Part shown: positions 33,245 to 41,584 of the stretch, piece by piece
Numbering within the stretch: the stretch's first letter is position 1
How the letters are laid out: every line of letters begins with the position of its first letter
NCBI GenBank assembly: GCA_015067185.1
Contig: SVMZ01000002.1
Coordinates: 1-64,000, forward strand
Direction: 5' to 3'
Source: Oscillospiraceae bacterium
GTDB taxonomy: Bacteria > Bacillota > Clostridia > Oscillospirales > Ruminococcaceae
Length of the DNA stretch: 64,000 nucleotides
Position numbers and translations under genes: made by a program
Notes under the pieces: generated by a model
What the model saw: only the letters and a program-made list of their open reading frames with translations
Told to the model about the DNA's origin: nothing
The model's database searches: none

Positions 33245-34612
33245 TTACATAGGGAAGTTTCCGTGCTTTTTAGGAAGATTTACGGTACGTTTGCCTTCCA
33301 GAAGCTCAAGAGCTTCGAAAACAGCGGTACGGGTTTCCTCAGGTAAAATCACACTGTCCACAATACCGTTTGCCGCAGCAGCAAGAGCTCCTGCATCCTT
33401 CTCCGCATAATCACATTCGGCATCGGAGCGGGTATAATTTTCGGTAATCTTATCGGAATACATCAACTCAACAGCTGTTGCAGGAACAAGTGCACCGATG
33501 GAAGCGTTGGGCCATGCATAGACCATATCGGCTCCTGCGCCTGCCAGAACAGTGTAAGCAGCACCGTAGGCATCACCGGTTACTACAGCAATTTTTACAG
33601 CAGATGCTGCTGCATAAGCATAGGCAAGCTTGGCTCCCTCGCGGATATTCCCGTTAACAGAGGAGGCAAAACCAACTGTATTGATGAATGTAACCACCGG
33701 AATGGTGAAGCAATCGCAAAGATTGATATGTCTTGTAAGCTTTGCGCAGCTGTCGGCTGTCAGTTCACCGTCAATGGCGGCAAATCCAACCGGAGTACCG
33801 TTTACTGTGGCAAAACCGCAGCGTGCAGGGGCTCCAAAATCAGCCTGAAGCTCAATCATGCTGTCGGCATCTACGGTTGTAGATGCGGCACCATATGCAG
33901 ATCCGGTATCAATCTGCTCATTTACTGCAAATTCAAAGGCAGGAAGACCGGAAAGATTGTTTGCCGGCAGAACAGAGAGAATCTCTCTTGCCTTTGCAAC
34001 GGCTTCCATATCATCCTCAGCAAGAATATGAACTGCACCGCTTTCCATCGCCGCTTTGGCAGAACCGGCGTCAGCCTCGCCTGCTGTATAAGGAGGTGTC
34101 ATAAAGAGGCTTCCCTTTTCACTCATCACAACGATATCAGCACCTGCCGCAATCATTGCCATGCTGCCTGCACATACACCGGCAATAACAGAAACCTGAG
34201 GCACCACGCCGGAAATATTGCTGACACAGCTCATGATGTTTCCGTAAGCAGCCAACACATCGGTCCCTTCGTCTGCCTTGGCACCATTGGAATCATAAAT
34301 TCCTACAATCGGTGCGCCGGTCTTTCCGGCAAGCTCATAAAGCTTACATATTTTAGCTGCCTGCAATCTGCCGACAGCACCGCCGCTCTGGGTGATATCC
34401 TGAGAAAAGGCATATACCGGTGCGCCCTCTACCATACCGTAGGCAGCAACAACACCTTTGGCTGTTCCCTTTTCTCCGATGCCACCGATCTCGGTGAATT
34501 TGCCGTCGTCAAACAGTTGACTGAGTCTCTTCCTTACAGGAGCTTCTTGATCGACTGCTGCCTTCGCTGCTTCAAAATCAGTCAGCTGCCGAAGATTCAT
34601 TCCTGTCCCCAT
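33245..34612 (-). CDS. Acyl-CoA carboxyltransferase subunit (MmdA / 12S type)
   Basis: 455 residues. Crotonase-fold carboxyltransferase with VVAAYGMVEGAPVYAFSQDITQSGGAVG (N-lobe) and a C-lobe with ITRHINLCDCFTIPVVTFINTVGF. It is shorter than most MmdA subunits (about 500-515), mainly at the N-terminus. Such subunits carboxylate or decarboxylate acyl-CoA esters such as methylmalonyl-CoA through biotin. The ATG at 34612 follows GGAGG. It heads a three-gene operon with the biotin carrier and the OadA-type subunit. Confidence 0.85.
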   Translation of the reverse strand: MGTGMNLRQLTDFEAAKAAVDQEAPVRKRLSQLFDDGKFTEIGGIGEKGTAKGVVAAYGMVEGAPVYAFSQDITQSGGAVGRLQAAKICKLYELAGKTGAPIVGIYDSNGAKADEGTDVLAAYGNIMSCVSNISGVVPQVSVIAGVCAGSMAMIAAGADIVVMSEKGSLFMTPPYTAGEADAGSAKAAMESGAVHILAEDDMEAVAKAREILSVLPANNLSGLPAFEFAVNEQIDTGSAYGAASTTVDADSMIELQADFGAPARCGFATVNGTPVGFAAIDGELTADSCAKLTRHINLCDCFTIPVVTFINTVGFASSVNGNIREGAKLAYAYAAASAVKIAVVTGDAYGAAYTVLAGAGADMVYAWPNASIGALVPATAVELMYSDKITENYTRSDAECDYAEKDAGALAAAANGIVDSVILPEETRTAVFEALELLEGKRTVNLPKKHGNFPM

Positions 34613-34920
34613 GTTGATTCCTCCGTTCAATCTCATTTTCTCAAATAATATATATAGTCCTGATGATATACACTGGAAATATTGCCGTTATATAAATTTG
34701 ATATTGCAGTATAAATTCTTAAAAAACCCGAAATCAGATTCAGTATACTATATTTTTCTTTTTTTTACAAGCACAAATTCAAACTATTCTTTTCTTGTTT
34801 ACATTTCAGTCTTTTTGTTTTTCAGCAGAATACAGCTATCTCCATATCAAGAACATAGGAAAAAGCCGCATTTTTTCAACACGGCTTTTGTTCTTATCTT
34901 ATTTTTCCCTCATTGGGGCA
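34613..34920. other. 308-base intergenic region between the carboxyltransferase gene and rluB
   Basis: It holds a minus-strand promoter, TTGTAA (complement of 34765-34770) / 17 bases / TATACT (complement of 34742-34747), for the transcarboxylase-like operon, an AT-rich leader without clear structure, and the rluB terminator. No gene is visible. Confidence 0.6.
34855..34890 (-). terminator. Terminator after rluB
   Basis: AAAAGCCG (34861-34868) pairs with CGGCTTTT (34882-34889); on the minus strand TTTTTCC follows the stem. It ends the scp-gerW-dacF-rluB operon. Confidence 0.8.
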
Positions 34921-35724
34921 TTATTTCTTCTGAGACCAACTTCCTTTTCCCTTTCCTTTTTTATTGACCGGCTTTTCATTGGTTTTGATCGAGGACTCGT
35001 ATTTGGAACGAAGTTGTTTGAGTTCCATCGCTGTTAACTCTCTCCACGCACCGGGTTTGAGCATACCAAGACGTACCGGACCAATAACAATGCGTTTAAG
35101 GCGTGATACGGTAAGACCCACGCTCTCACACATACGGCGTATCTGTCTGTTTTTCCCCTCTTTGATGGTCATAAGTAGAACAGTTCGTCCTTCTTCTTTT
35201 GTAACCACATTAACCACAGCCGGCAACGTTCTTACACCATCCAGCACAACACCGGCAGAGAGATCTACCACCTGTTCTTCCGTGACCTCAGAATCCACGG
35301 TAACACGGTAGGTTTTCTCTATCTCGCTTCTGGGATGCATAACAATATTGGCGAAGTCTCCGTCGTTGGTCATAATAAGAAGTCCCTCTGAGTTTCTATC
35401 CAGACGGCCAACGGGATAGATACGCTCCGGAATATCGCTGACAAGCTCAGTGACACACTTACGTCCCAACTCATCACTCATGGTTGTAACATATCCTCTA
35501 GGCTTGTTGAGCGCAATATACCACTTTCTCTTATCTTTGACCGAAAGCTCAACGGGCTCCCCGTCAATCATAACCTTATCACGTTTCGGGTCGATCTGCT
35601 GTCCTATGATGCAGGTTCTTCCGTTTACCTTGATTCTTCCCTCTTCAATCAGCTTTTCTGCTGCCCGACGGGATGTAATGCCTGCATCCGACAATGCTTT
35701 TTGTATCCTTATGTTTCCAGCCAT
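34921..35724 (-). CDS. rluB: Ribosomal large-subunit pseudouridine synthase, RluB/RsuA type
   Basis: 267 residues. N-terminal S4 RNA-binding domain (about 4-60), then a pseudouridine synthase core with catalytic Asp109 in PVGRLDRNSEGLLIMTNDG and C-terminal KNRQIRRMCE. RluB modifies U2605 of 23S rRNA. It is the last gene of the operon. A basic, Lys-rich C-terminal tail is present. Confidence 0.93.
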   Translation of the reverse strand: MAGNIRIQKALSDAGITSRRAAEKLIEEGRIKVNGRTCIIGQQIDPKRDKVMIDGEPVELSVKDKRKWYIALNKPRGYVTTMSDELGRKCVTELVSDIPERIYPVGRLDRNSEGLLIMTNDGDFANIVMHPRSEIEKTYRVTVDSEVTEEQVVDLSAGVVLDGVRTLPAVVNVVTKEEGRTVLLMTIKEGKNRQIRRMCESVGLTVSRLKRIVIGPVRLGMLKPGAWRELTAMELKQLRSKYESSIKTNEKPVNKKGKGKGSWSQKK

Positions 35725-35766
35725 ACTACGGCTCCTCCATTATGTTATCTTTTATTATTTTCCTTT

Positions 35767-36915
35767 TTACCGGATGCGAATGCGTTCAATCAACCTGACA
35801 AAAAAGCCGACTGCACCTTGTCTCTCTGTTTGAGCCACAGGAATCTCCTTCCCTGCTTTCAACTCCACGCTTCCTAACCTTTCGCCATCCAGAAAAAATT
35901 CCACTTTCCCACAGCTTTCGCCTTCTTTTACAGGAGAAAAACAAAAGGGTTCGACATATATTTTCCATTTAATCCGGTTTCTTTCGTCTTCGGTAAGCAC
36001 TGCCGAAAGCTGTTGTTCCGCAACCAACTCCACAGCCTTTTCCATGCCGCCCGTTACCGGGATCATAACTTCGGGCAACATTTCTGTCAAAACCTCGTTC
36101 GCCCTTCCCTCAAAGTACCGATCATACAGACTCGCATGGACTTTCCAATCGTCGGGACAGCTGAGAGTTACACAGATCAACGTCACTCCGTTTTTCTCCG
36201 CAGCCGAAACAAGACATCGACCGGCTTTTTTGGTAAACCCAGTCTTAACCCCAATTGTCCCCTCATAGATGGTGAGCAGTTTATTGTGATTCTTCAATGT
36301 TCTCGGATAAGGCGGTGATCCGAACTCAACCTGTGCCGTTACAGAAGAACAAAGCTCCCTGAAACTGGGATTGATCAGTGCTTCCTTTGCAATCAGCGCC
36401 AACTCATATGCGGTGGAATAATGGCCATCCTCGTCCAACCCCGACGGATTGGCAAATCGGGTATCCTTCAACCCCATCAGGGCCGCTCTCTCATTCATCT
36501 GTGCCGCAAAAGCAGATGTGCTGCCGGCAATCCTCACGGCTGCGGCATTGGCCGCATCATTTCCGGATGAAAGCAGCATTCCTGCTGCCAATGCCCGAAG
36601 GGTAACGGTATCCCCGAACTGCAGTCCCATCGAGCTGCCCTCCACCCGCAGTGCAGAATCATCCACCACAAACGGTTCATCAAGGTCAGGCTGCTCCAGC
36701 GTAATCAGCGCAGTCATCATTTTCGTTGTACTCGCCATAGGCAGCCGCTCTTCTCCGTTCTGAGAAAACAAGACCCTGCCGCTTTCCATTTCCATCACCA
36801 GGGCAGCTTTTGCTGCAACCGCATCTTCTGTCGGCGCTGCCTCTGCCGGAATCCACCTGACAATTATTCCGATTGCTATCAGTACACAAAATGTGTATTT
36901 CATTTTTTTCAACAC
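35767..36915 (-). CDS. dacF: D-alanyl-D-alanine carboxypeptidase, DacF/PBP5 type
   Basis: 382 residues. Signal peptide or anchor about 1-26, then the three active-site boxes: S62-T-T-K65 in MASTTKMM, S117-G-N in LSSGND, and K224-T-G in VKTGFT, and a C-terminal PBP5 domain with an amphipathic tail. It trims peptidoglycan pentapeptides; DacF-type enzymes of Bacillus act in spore cortex. GTG start preceded by GCAGGTGG. It lies after gerW in an operon with scpAB, as in other Clostridia. Confidence 0.93.
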   Translation of the reverse strand: MLKKMKYTFCVLIAIGIIVRWIPAEAAPTEDAVAAKAALVMEMESGRVLFSQNGEERLPMASTTKMMTALITLEQPDLDEPFVVDDSALRVEGSSMGLQFGDTVTLRALAAGMLLSSGNDAANAAAVRIAGSTSAFAAQMNERAALMGLKDTRFANPSGLDEDGHYSTAYELALIAKEALINPSFRELCSSVTAQVEFGSPPYPRTLKNHNKLLTIYEGTIGVKTGFTKKAGRCLVSAAEKNGVTLICVTLSCPDDWKVHASLYDRYFEGRANEVLTEMLPEVMIPVTGGMEKAVELVAEQQLSAVLTEDERNRIKWKIYVEPFCFSPVKEGESCGKVEFFLDGERLGSVELKAGKEIPVAQTERQGAVGFFVRLIERIRIR

Positions 36916-36991
36916 AATAAACCACCTGCCGATTTATTTCTATGCAGGAGGTTTATCGGTTATTCAATTTTATTCCGGCTGTTGTTATTCC

Positions 36992-37432
36992 TCAGTTCTG
37001 TGCCGAATCAGCTGCAGTCATGGCATCAGCTGCCGGATCAGCGGGCTGCTCACCTTTTTTCTTGTTTTTATCAATAAATGCAGTAATTTTATCAATGATA
37101 CCGGGAACCATGTTGATAACCTTATCTCCTGCGTTAGAGCTGGTGGGAAGTTCCATGATCTTAACATCTGTTCCAGTGGAAACAATAAATGCAACGGGCT
37201 GAACTTTCACACCGCCGCCTACCCCGCCGCCAAAGAGCTCCTTATTGCTTCCACTCTTATCGGGATAATCAGAGCCTCCGGACCCAAAACCAAAAGACAC
37301 CTTAGAAACCGGAATAATCGTAGTTCCGTTTCCCAGATCAATCGGATCGCCCAAAACGGTATTGGCATCTGCCAGACCTTTCATATTCTTCATCGAAACA
37401 TCAATCATGTTACCTACATTTTTTTCACTCAT
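36992..37432 (-). CDS. gerW: GerW/YtfJ-family sporulation protein
   Basis: 146 residues. Family core: VLGDPIDLGNGTTIIPVSKVSFGFGSGGSDY followed by Gly-rich GGGVGGGVKVQPVAF and a hydrophobic C-terminal stretch. GerW (YtfJ) is needed for normal germination in Bacillus and is widespread in spore formers. It is next to a DUF2953 gene (YtfI in Bacillus), the conserved neighbour. Confidence 0.93.
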   Translation of the reverse strand: MSEKNVGNMIDVSMKNMKGLADANTVLGDPIDLGNGTTIIPVSKVSFGFGSGGSDYPDKSGSNKELFGGGVGGGVKVQPVAFIVSTGTDVKIMELPTSSNAGDKVINMVPGIIDKITAFIDKNKKKGEQPADPAADAMTAADSAQN

Positions 37433-37434
37433 GG

Positions 37435-38088
37435 CTATTTCCTCCTCTTTTTTGCCGGAGTCTTTTTATTTCCGGAGCTAAACTGCTTTTTAAATATTAT
37501 CGCCAGATAATTTATTCCCATACCAATGACAGCGGCAATCACCGCCCAGGGGATAATCCCCAGCTTTACACGGGCAGATACCATTCCTTCATCTTCACAA
37601 AAGTCCGGTTTTATAACAATTACCTGCTTCTTTGGCCTTTTGATCTGCCTCAGCGATGACAGCAGCGGATATACCGCCGCACAGGTTTTTCCATACTTCT
37701 CTGCCGTGTCGCATGGATCGTCGGTAGCAACGATCACTTTCAGTTCCAATAGATAGAGCCGTATACTTTTTAAGAGAAATTTTAATGGTCCTTTCACTGC
37801 TCCAAACAGTTCCAGCACCGATTCCAACGTGCTCTGAAGCTTTTCCAGTTTCTGTGAAAAGGTTTGCTTAGTCTTTTGTTTGCTCTCCTGCTTTTGAACC
37901 TTTTCCTTTTTTTCTTTTTTCTTTGTTTTCTTCTTTCTTTCCTTCTTGGGGAATATCCCAAACTTCAGAAAAAGATATGAGACAGAAAGGGTAAATTCTC
38001 CGTCAAAGCCAATACGAACACAAACAGGAAGCCAAAGCAGCAATATCAAAAACAACAATATACTGCCCGCAATGATCCAACCTGTCAT
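37435..38088 (-). CDS. DUF2953 membrane protein (YtfI-like)
   Basis: 217 residues. N-terminal transmembrane helix (about 4-24), RIGFDGEFTLSVSYLFLKFGIFPKK, then a very Lys-rich stretch (about 50-80), a conserved region with LFGAVKGPLKFLLKSIRL, and a C-terminal transmembrane helix. Function unknown; it regularly pairs with GerW. Its start overlaps the scpB stop by four bases. Confidence 0.85.
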   Translation of the reverse strand: MTGWIIAGSILLFLILLLWLPVCVRIGFDGEFTLSVSYLFLKFGIFPKKERKKKTKKKEKKEKVQKQESKQKTKQTFSQKLEKLQSTLESVLELFGAVKGPLKFLLKSIRLYLLELKVIVATDDPCDTAEKYGKTCAAVYPLLSSLRQIKRPKKQVIVIKPDFCEDEGMVSARVKLGIIPWAVIAAVIGMGINYLAIIFKKQFSSGNKKTPAKKRRK

Positions 38089-38747
38089 GACTCCCCTCCT
38101 TTGTCAGACCCCGGTTCTTCTATCTCCTTCGTTTCATCCATCAGATCAAACAGGTTCTCCTCCTGCTCGCCGTTTTGTTCATCGGCACTTTCTACCGGCG
38201 GCAGCTCCTCAATGGAACTGAGCGAAAAGCTGCGCAGAAAATGATAACCTGTTTTGTAGGCAATGGGTCTGCCGGGGAGTTCCAGGCGTCCGGCCTCTTC
38301 AATTAATTCTTTTTCTACCAGCGTGTTGATTACGCCTCCGCAATCCACACCTCGCACCTGCTCAATAAATGCCTTTGTCACCGGCTGATTATATGCTATA
38401 ATTGCCAGTACCTCTATAGCAGCCTGAGAAAGTGTCGAATTCCGCTTTATTTCCAACATTCTTTTGATGTAGGACGCATATTTTTCACAGGTACACATTT
38501 GATAGCTGTCATTCAGCTTCTTGATGCGTATTCCTCGCTGCTGACTTTCATACTCATCAGTCAATGCATCTGCATAGGCCTTTGCCTCTGCAGGTGAAAT
38601 CTCCAGCACAGCAGCCATACGACCTATCGATACCGGATCTCCACCTGCAAAAAGCAGTGATTCAATAATTCTTTTGTATTCCTGATCACTCATGATCTCG
38701 TCGCAGGCCATCAACACCGCGTTTTCTGTATTCATATCTGCCACCAT
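38085..38747 (-). CDS. scpB: Segregation and condensation protein B
   Basis: 220 residues. Two winged-helix domains: IIESLLFAGGDPVSI... and STLSQAAIEVLAIIAYNQPVTKAFIEQVRGVDCGGVINTL, the family signature. ScpB dimers join ScpA to regulate the SMC ATPase in chromosome compaction. An N-terminal extension of about 20 residues precedes the usual start. It follows scpA with a 63-base gap. Confidence 0.94.
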   Translation of the reverse strand: MVADMNTENAVLMACDEIMSDQEYKRIIESLLFAGGDPVSIGRMAAVLEISPAEAKAYADALTDEYESQQRGIRIKKLNDSYQMCTCEKYASYIKRMLEIKRNSTLSQAAIEVLAIIAYNQPVTKAFIEQVRGVDCGGVINTLVEKELIEEAGRLELPGRPIAYKTGYHFLRSFSLSSIEELPPVESADEQNGEQEENLFDLMDETKEIEEPGSDKGGES

Positions 38748-38810
38748 AGTTTTTTATAAATTTAACGGTGAAAACTTTTTCAAACCACTTTTTCAGGAAG
38801 AAACATTACC

Positions 38811-39614
38811 TTACTCTGCCACAGCCCGTTCATCCCCTGCTGTTTCGTTTTCCTCTTCCTGTTCGGAGGAAAGATCAAAGTCGCTGAGCAATGCAGCCTC
38901 ATCCATCGGCTCGTATCCCCGTCCCGTCAGACGCATATACGTTCCTTCTTCATCCACTTCAATTCTGCCACCCTTGATCAGCTCCAGCATGGCAAGGAAG
39001 GTAGCCACCATTTCGGAACGGTCCGTACAACTGTCTATTATTCCCTCAATATCAGCCGTGCCTGAACCGTAAAGCTTTCGCATGATGTGTATGATCCTCG
39101 AGGATACCGATACCACCCTGCGCCTTACAATGCCGCTGAATGCCGACTCCGGTGGAGGCAGCCTGCGCTGCTTTTTACCAAGTGCACTCAGATAGGCATT
39201 GAGAATCTCTGCCGGCATATGGATTGCCGTATACTCTTTTGAAGCTTCTATCTTCTGCGCCTTACGCACAAAAATATCTCCGCCTACATAGAGTTCGGCA
39301 AGCATAGCGGCAACCTCTTTACAGAGCTGATATTCCAGCAGCTGTCCGCTGAGTTCACTTTTCAGCTGTTCGGTCTCTTCTTCATGTTTGGGCAACAGCG
39401 AAACTGTTTTGATATAGACAAGCCGGGAAGCCATTTCAAGAAAACTGCTTGCTGTCTCCATATCCGTCTTGTCCATCTTTTCAATCTCAGCCATATATTG
39501 AGCCAACAATTCCGATATATTAATATCCAGAATATCAATTTTGTGACGGGCAATCAATGTCAGCAGCAGGTCAAGAGGTCCTTCGTAATCTGCCACTTTA
39601 AAATTCAGTTCCAT
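38811..39614 (-). CDS. scpA: Segregation and condensation protein A (kleisin)
   Basis: 267 residues. N-terminal YEGPLDLLLTLIARHKIDILDI and SSFLEMASRLVYIKTVSLLP are the kleisin signatures; a C-terminal winged helix (about 180-245) binds the SMC head. An acidic tail (about 248-267) follows. It bridges SMC heads and binds ScpB. Confidence 0.94.
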   Translation of the reverse strand: MELNFKVADYEGPLDLLLTLIARHKIDILDINISELLAQYMAEIEKMDKTDMETASSFLEMASRLVYIKTVSLLPKHEEETEQLKSELSGQLLEYQLCKEVAAMLAELYVGGDIFVRKAQKIEASKEYTAIHMPAEILNAYLSALGKKQRRLPPPESAFSGIVRRRVVSVSSRIIHIMRKLYGSGTADIEGIIDSCTDRSEMVATFLAMLELIKGGRIEVDEEGTYMRLTGRGYEPMDEAALLSDFDLSSEQEEENETAGDERAVAE

Positions 39615-39620
39615 ATTTGC

Positions 39621-40286
39621 TCACCTACCGATCAAAACGCCGATCAGCAGATCGAACGGCAACGTCAGCCAATCCAAAACATTAAACATCCATATCCTTG
39701 CCTGTGCCAAAGGCGCTTCCAGGATCCCGGAATAGACAACAAGAATAAATACAAGGAAGATGATACGTTCAAACTTCATCAATCCAAAATAAATCTTCTC
39801 CGGCAGCAGTACCGATGCCACACGAGAACCATCCAGTGGCGGGATGGGGATCAAATTAAAAACCGCCAGAGATACATTCACACTTATCATAATGACCAAA
39901 ATTTCCACCGCCCAATACATCACCTGGTAGGTATCGGGATACAGTGAAGAAACAATAATGGCCGTTTTATAAAGAACCATGGAAATCAATGCCACAAGTA
40001 TATTGGAAACCGGGCCGGCCAGTGCAGAAACTGCCATTCCATACTTTGGGTGTTTGAACCTGCTGGCATTGATCGGTACTGCTTTTGCCCAACCAAACCC
40101 GGTAAGGATCATAGCAGTAGTTCCAAAAAGATCAAAATGTTTGAGGGGATTGAGGGTCAGCCTCCCCATTCTTTTCGCTGTGTCATCCCCCAGTTTATAT
40201 GCCACATAACCATGTGCACATTCGTGTATAGGCAAAACCGTAAAAGCAATCAGGGCTCTTACGAGAATCTGATATAACCAAGACAT
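39621..40286 (-). CDS. M50 (site-2-protease-like) membrane metalloprotease
   Basis: 221 residues with several membrane helices. Zinc motif HECAH at 21-25 sits in the first helix; the third ligand lies in IPIPPLDGSRV, a variant of NPDG. This short M50 type is common in Firmicutes; the substrate is unknown. The ATG at 40286 follows AAAGGATA. First gene of the scp operon. Confidence 0.9.
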   Translation of the reverse strand: MSWLYQILVRALIAFTVLPIHECAHGYVAYKLGDDTAKRMGRLTLNPLKHFDLFGTTAMILTGFGWAKAVPINASRFKHPKYGMAVSALAGPVSNILVALISMVLYKTAIIVSSLYPDTYQVMYWAVEILVIMISVNVSLAVFNLIPIPPLDGSRVASVLLPEKIYFGLMKFERIIFLVFILVVYSGILEAPLAQARIWMFNVLDWLTLPFDLLIGVLIGR

Positions 40287-40346
40287 GAAAAAATATCCTT
40301 TCAAACAGCTAAGCTCTTGCATTTTATCGGAGTTTGGCTTATAATT

Positions 40347-40375
40347 ATTATACAATCCGGTAAGAGAAAATACAA
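40347..40375 (-). promoter_or_regulatory. Promoter of the M50-scpA-scpB-gerW-dacF-rluB operon
   Basis: Minus-strand TTGTAT (complement of 40370-40375) and TATAAT (complement of 40347-40352), spacer 17, about 60 bases before the M50 start. Confidence 0.75.
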
Positions 40376-40446
40376 GTCTATCCATGTCGATAAGCTGTGT
40401 TTCTAAGAAATTTTACAAATTTACAAAAATAAAATTTGCAAAACAC

Positions 40447-40475
40447 TTGCATTTCTTCGAGATATCTGGTAAAAT
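40447..40475 (+). promoter_or_regulatory. Promoter of rpmB
   Basis: TTGCAT (40447-40452) and TAAAAT (40470-40475) with a 17-base spacer; divergent from the scp operon promoter. Confidence 0.8.
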
Positions 40476-40513
40476 AATCTCGTTATGTTTGTTTTGCCGA
40501 AGGAGGTGCAACT

Positions 40514-40702
40514 ATGGCTAAATGCGAAATCTGCGGTAAAGGCGTTACTTTTGGTATAAAAGTCTCTCACTCTCACAGACGTTCCAACAGAACCTGGAAG
40601 CCTAATGTTCGTCGTGTTAAAGCGGTGATCAACGGTACTCCCTGTCATATCAATGTCTGCACACGCTGCCTGCGTTCCAATAAGGTTCAGCGCGCTGTCT
40701 GA
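40514..40702 (+). CDS. rpmB: Ribosomal protein L28
   Basis: 62 residues. CEICGKGVTFG, then SHSHRRSNRTWKPNVRRVKA, and C-terminal CTRCLRSNKVQRAV. The two CxxC pairs make this the zinc-binding form of L28. Strong AAGGAGG ribosome site; single-gene transcript with a terminator. Confidence 0.97.
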   Translation: MAKCEICGKGVTFGIKVSHSHRRSNRTWKPNVRRVKAVINGTPCHINVCTRCLRSNKVQRAV

Positions 40703-40735
40703 TTCTTTTTACCAACCGAACAAAATGCGATGAGG

Positions 40736-40762
40736 GAGCAGCCTTTGGCTGCTCTTTATTCA
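40736..40762 (+). terminator. Terminator after rpmB
   Basis: GAGCAGCC (40736-40743) pairs with GGCTGCTC (40747-40754), then TTTATT. Confidence 0.85.
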
Positions 40763-40769
40763 TTTTCCC

Positions 40770-40816
40770 GTTAAAAAAGCTCCCCGCTGGGCATACAGCT
40801 CCAACGGAGAGCTTTT
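40770..40816 (-). terminator. Terminator after the VanZ-family gene
   Basis: AAAAGCTC (40775-40782) pairs with GAGCTTTT (40809-40816); on the minus strand the stem runs into TTTTTTAACG. Confidence 0.7.
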
Positions 40817-40822
40817 CTCTCT

Positions 40823-41425
40823 TTAGTCTTCTCTTTTTCCTTTCACCTTGAATTTCGCTGTCAGTTCGGGGAAAAGACGCTTTATTCCCCAGTAAACTCC
40901 GTATCCGGCAACTCCGCCCAGCGTATTCATCCAAAGATCATCAATATCCGTCCAGCGTGATTGCGGCAACTGACAGAGTTCAATAAACAAGGATACCAAA
41001 AACGTTATCAACACCGTCGATCGGAAGTTCCTTTCTCGCCACAGCAGCGGTATAAAAAAACCAATCGGCAGAAACATCCCGATATTTCCCAACAAATTAA
41101 TAATAAAATAGCTTCTGTTCCCCGTCTGAAATTCCCGTATGGAATCGGCAAAAATTTTAAAAGGAATCAAATTGATCCCGCTGTCCCCCGCCTGAACAAT
41201 CCCAATTCCTGTACCGCTGAACTCCAGCCGCGGTATGATTGTCTGAGAAAACAAACCAACCATGAAAAGTAAAAACAAAATTATTCCCATCTCATGCCAA
41301 AATGTTGTTGGCGTTTTCCTTTTCGACAGCACACAAATTCTGACCGCACGAAAAACAAAAATCGGCACTGCCGCAATCAGCACATACGGCAGCATTGCCA
41401 AAACATGCTTTATAATGCTTGACAT
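40823..41425 (-). CDS. VanZ-family membrane protein
   Basis: 200 residues with four or five membrane helices. The VanZ core is visible as NLIPFKIF...NLLGNIGMFLPIGFFIPLLW and FLVSLFIELCQLPQSRWTDIDDLWMNTLGGVAGYGVY. VanZ proteins give low-level teicoplanin resistance when linked to vancomycin clusters, but most chromosomal homologues have unknown roles. No vanHAX genes are present. ATG chosen after GAGGAGA; an in-frame ATG six codons earlier overlaps that ribosome site. Confidence 0.85.
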   Translation of the reverse strand: MSSIIKHVLAMLPYVLIAAVPIFVFRAVRICVLSKRKTPTTFWHEMGIILFLLFMVGLFSQTIIPRLEFSGTGIGIVQAGDSGINLIPFKIFADSIREFQTGNRSYFIINLLGNIGMFLPIGFFIPLLWRERNFRSTVLITFLVSLFIELCQLPQSRWTDIDDLWMNTLGGVAGYGVYWGIKRLFPELTAKFKVKGKRED

Positions 41426-41540
41426 CGGTATCCATCTCCTCATTATTACTCGCTTTTTTAATAATACCTGCCATGTTTTAAAAATACCTCTGCTTTTTTC
41501 TTACAACTTTCTTACACTAAAATCAACTATAAGAAAGTAC

Positions 41541-41574
41541 AAAAAATGGTCTCTGCATTGACAGAGACCATTTT
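41541..41574 (-). terminator. Terminator after the VanY-like gene
   Basis: AAAATGGTCTCTG (41543-41555) pairs with CAGAGACCATTTT (41562-41574); TTTTTTG follows on the minus strand. Confidence 0.85.
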
Positions 41575-41584
41575 ATCATTCCCC

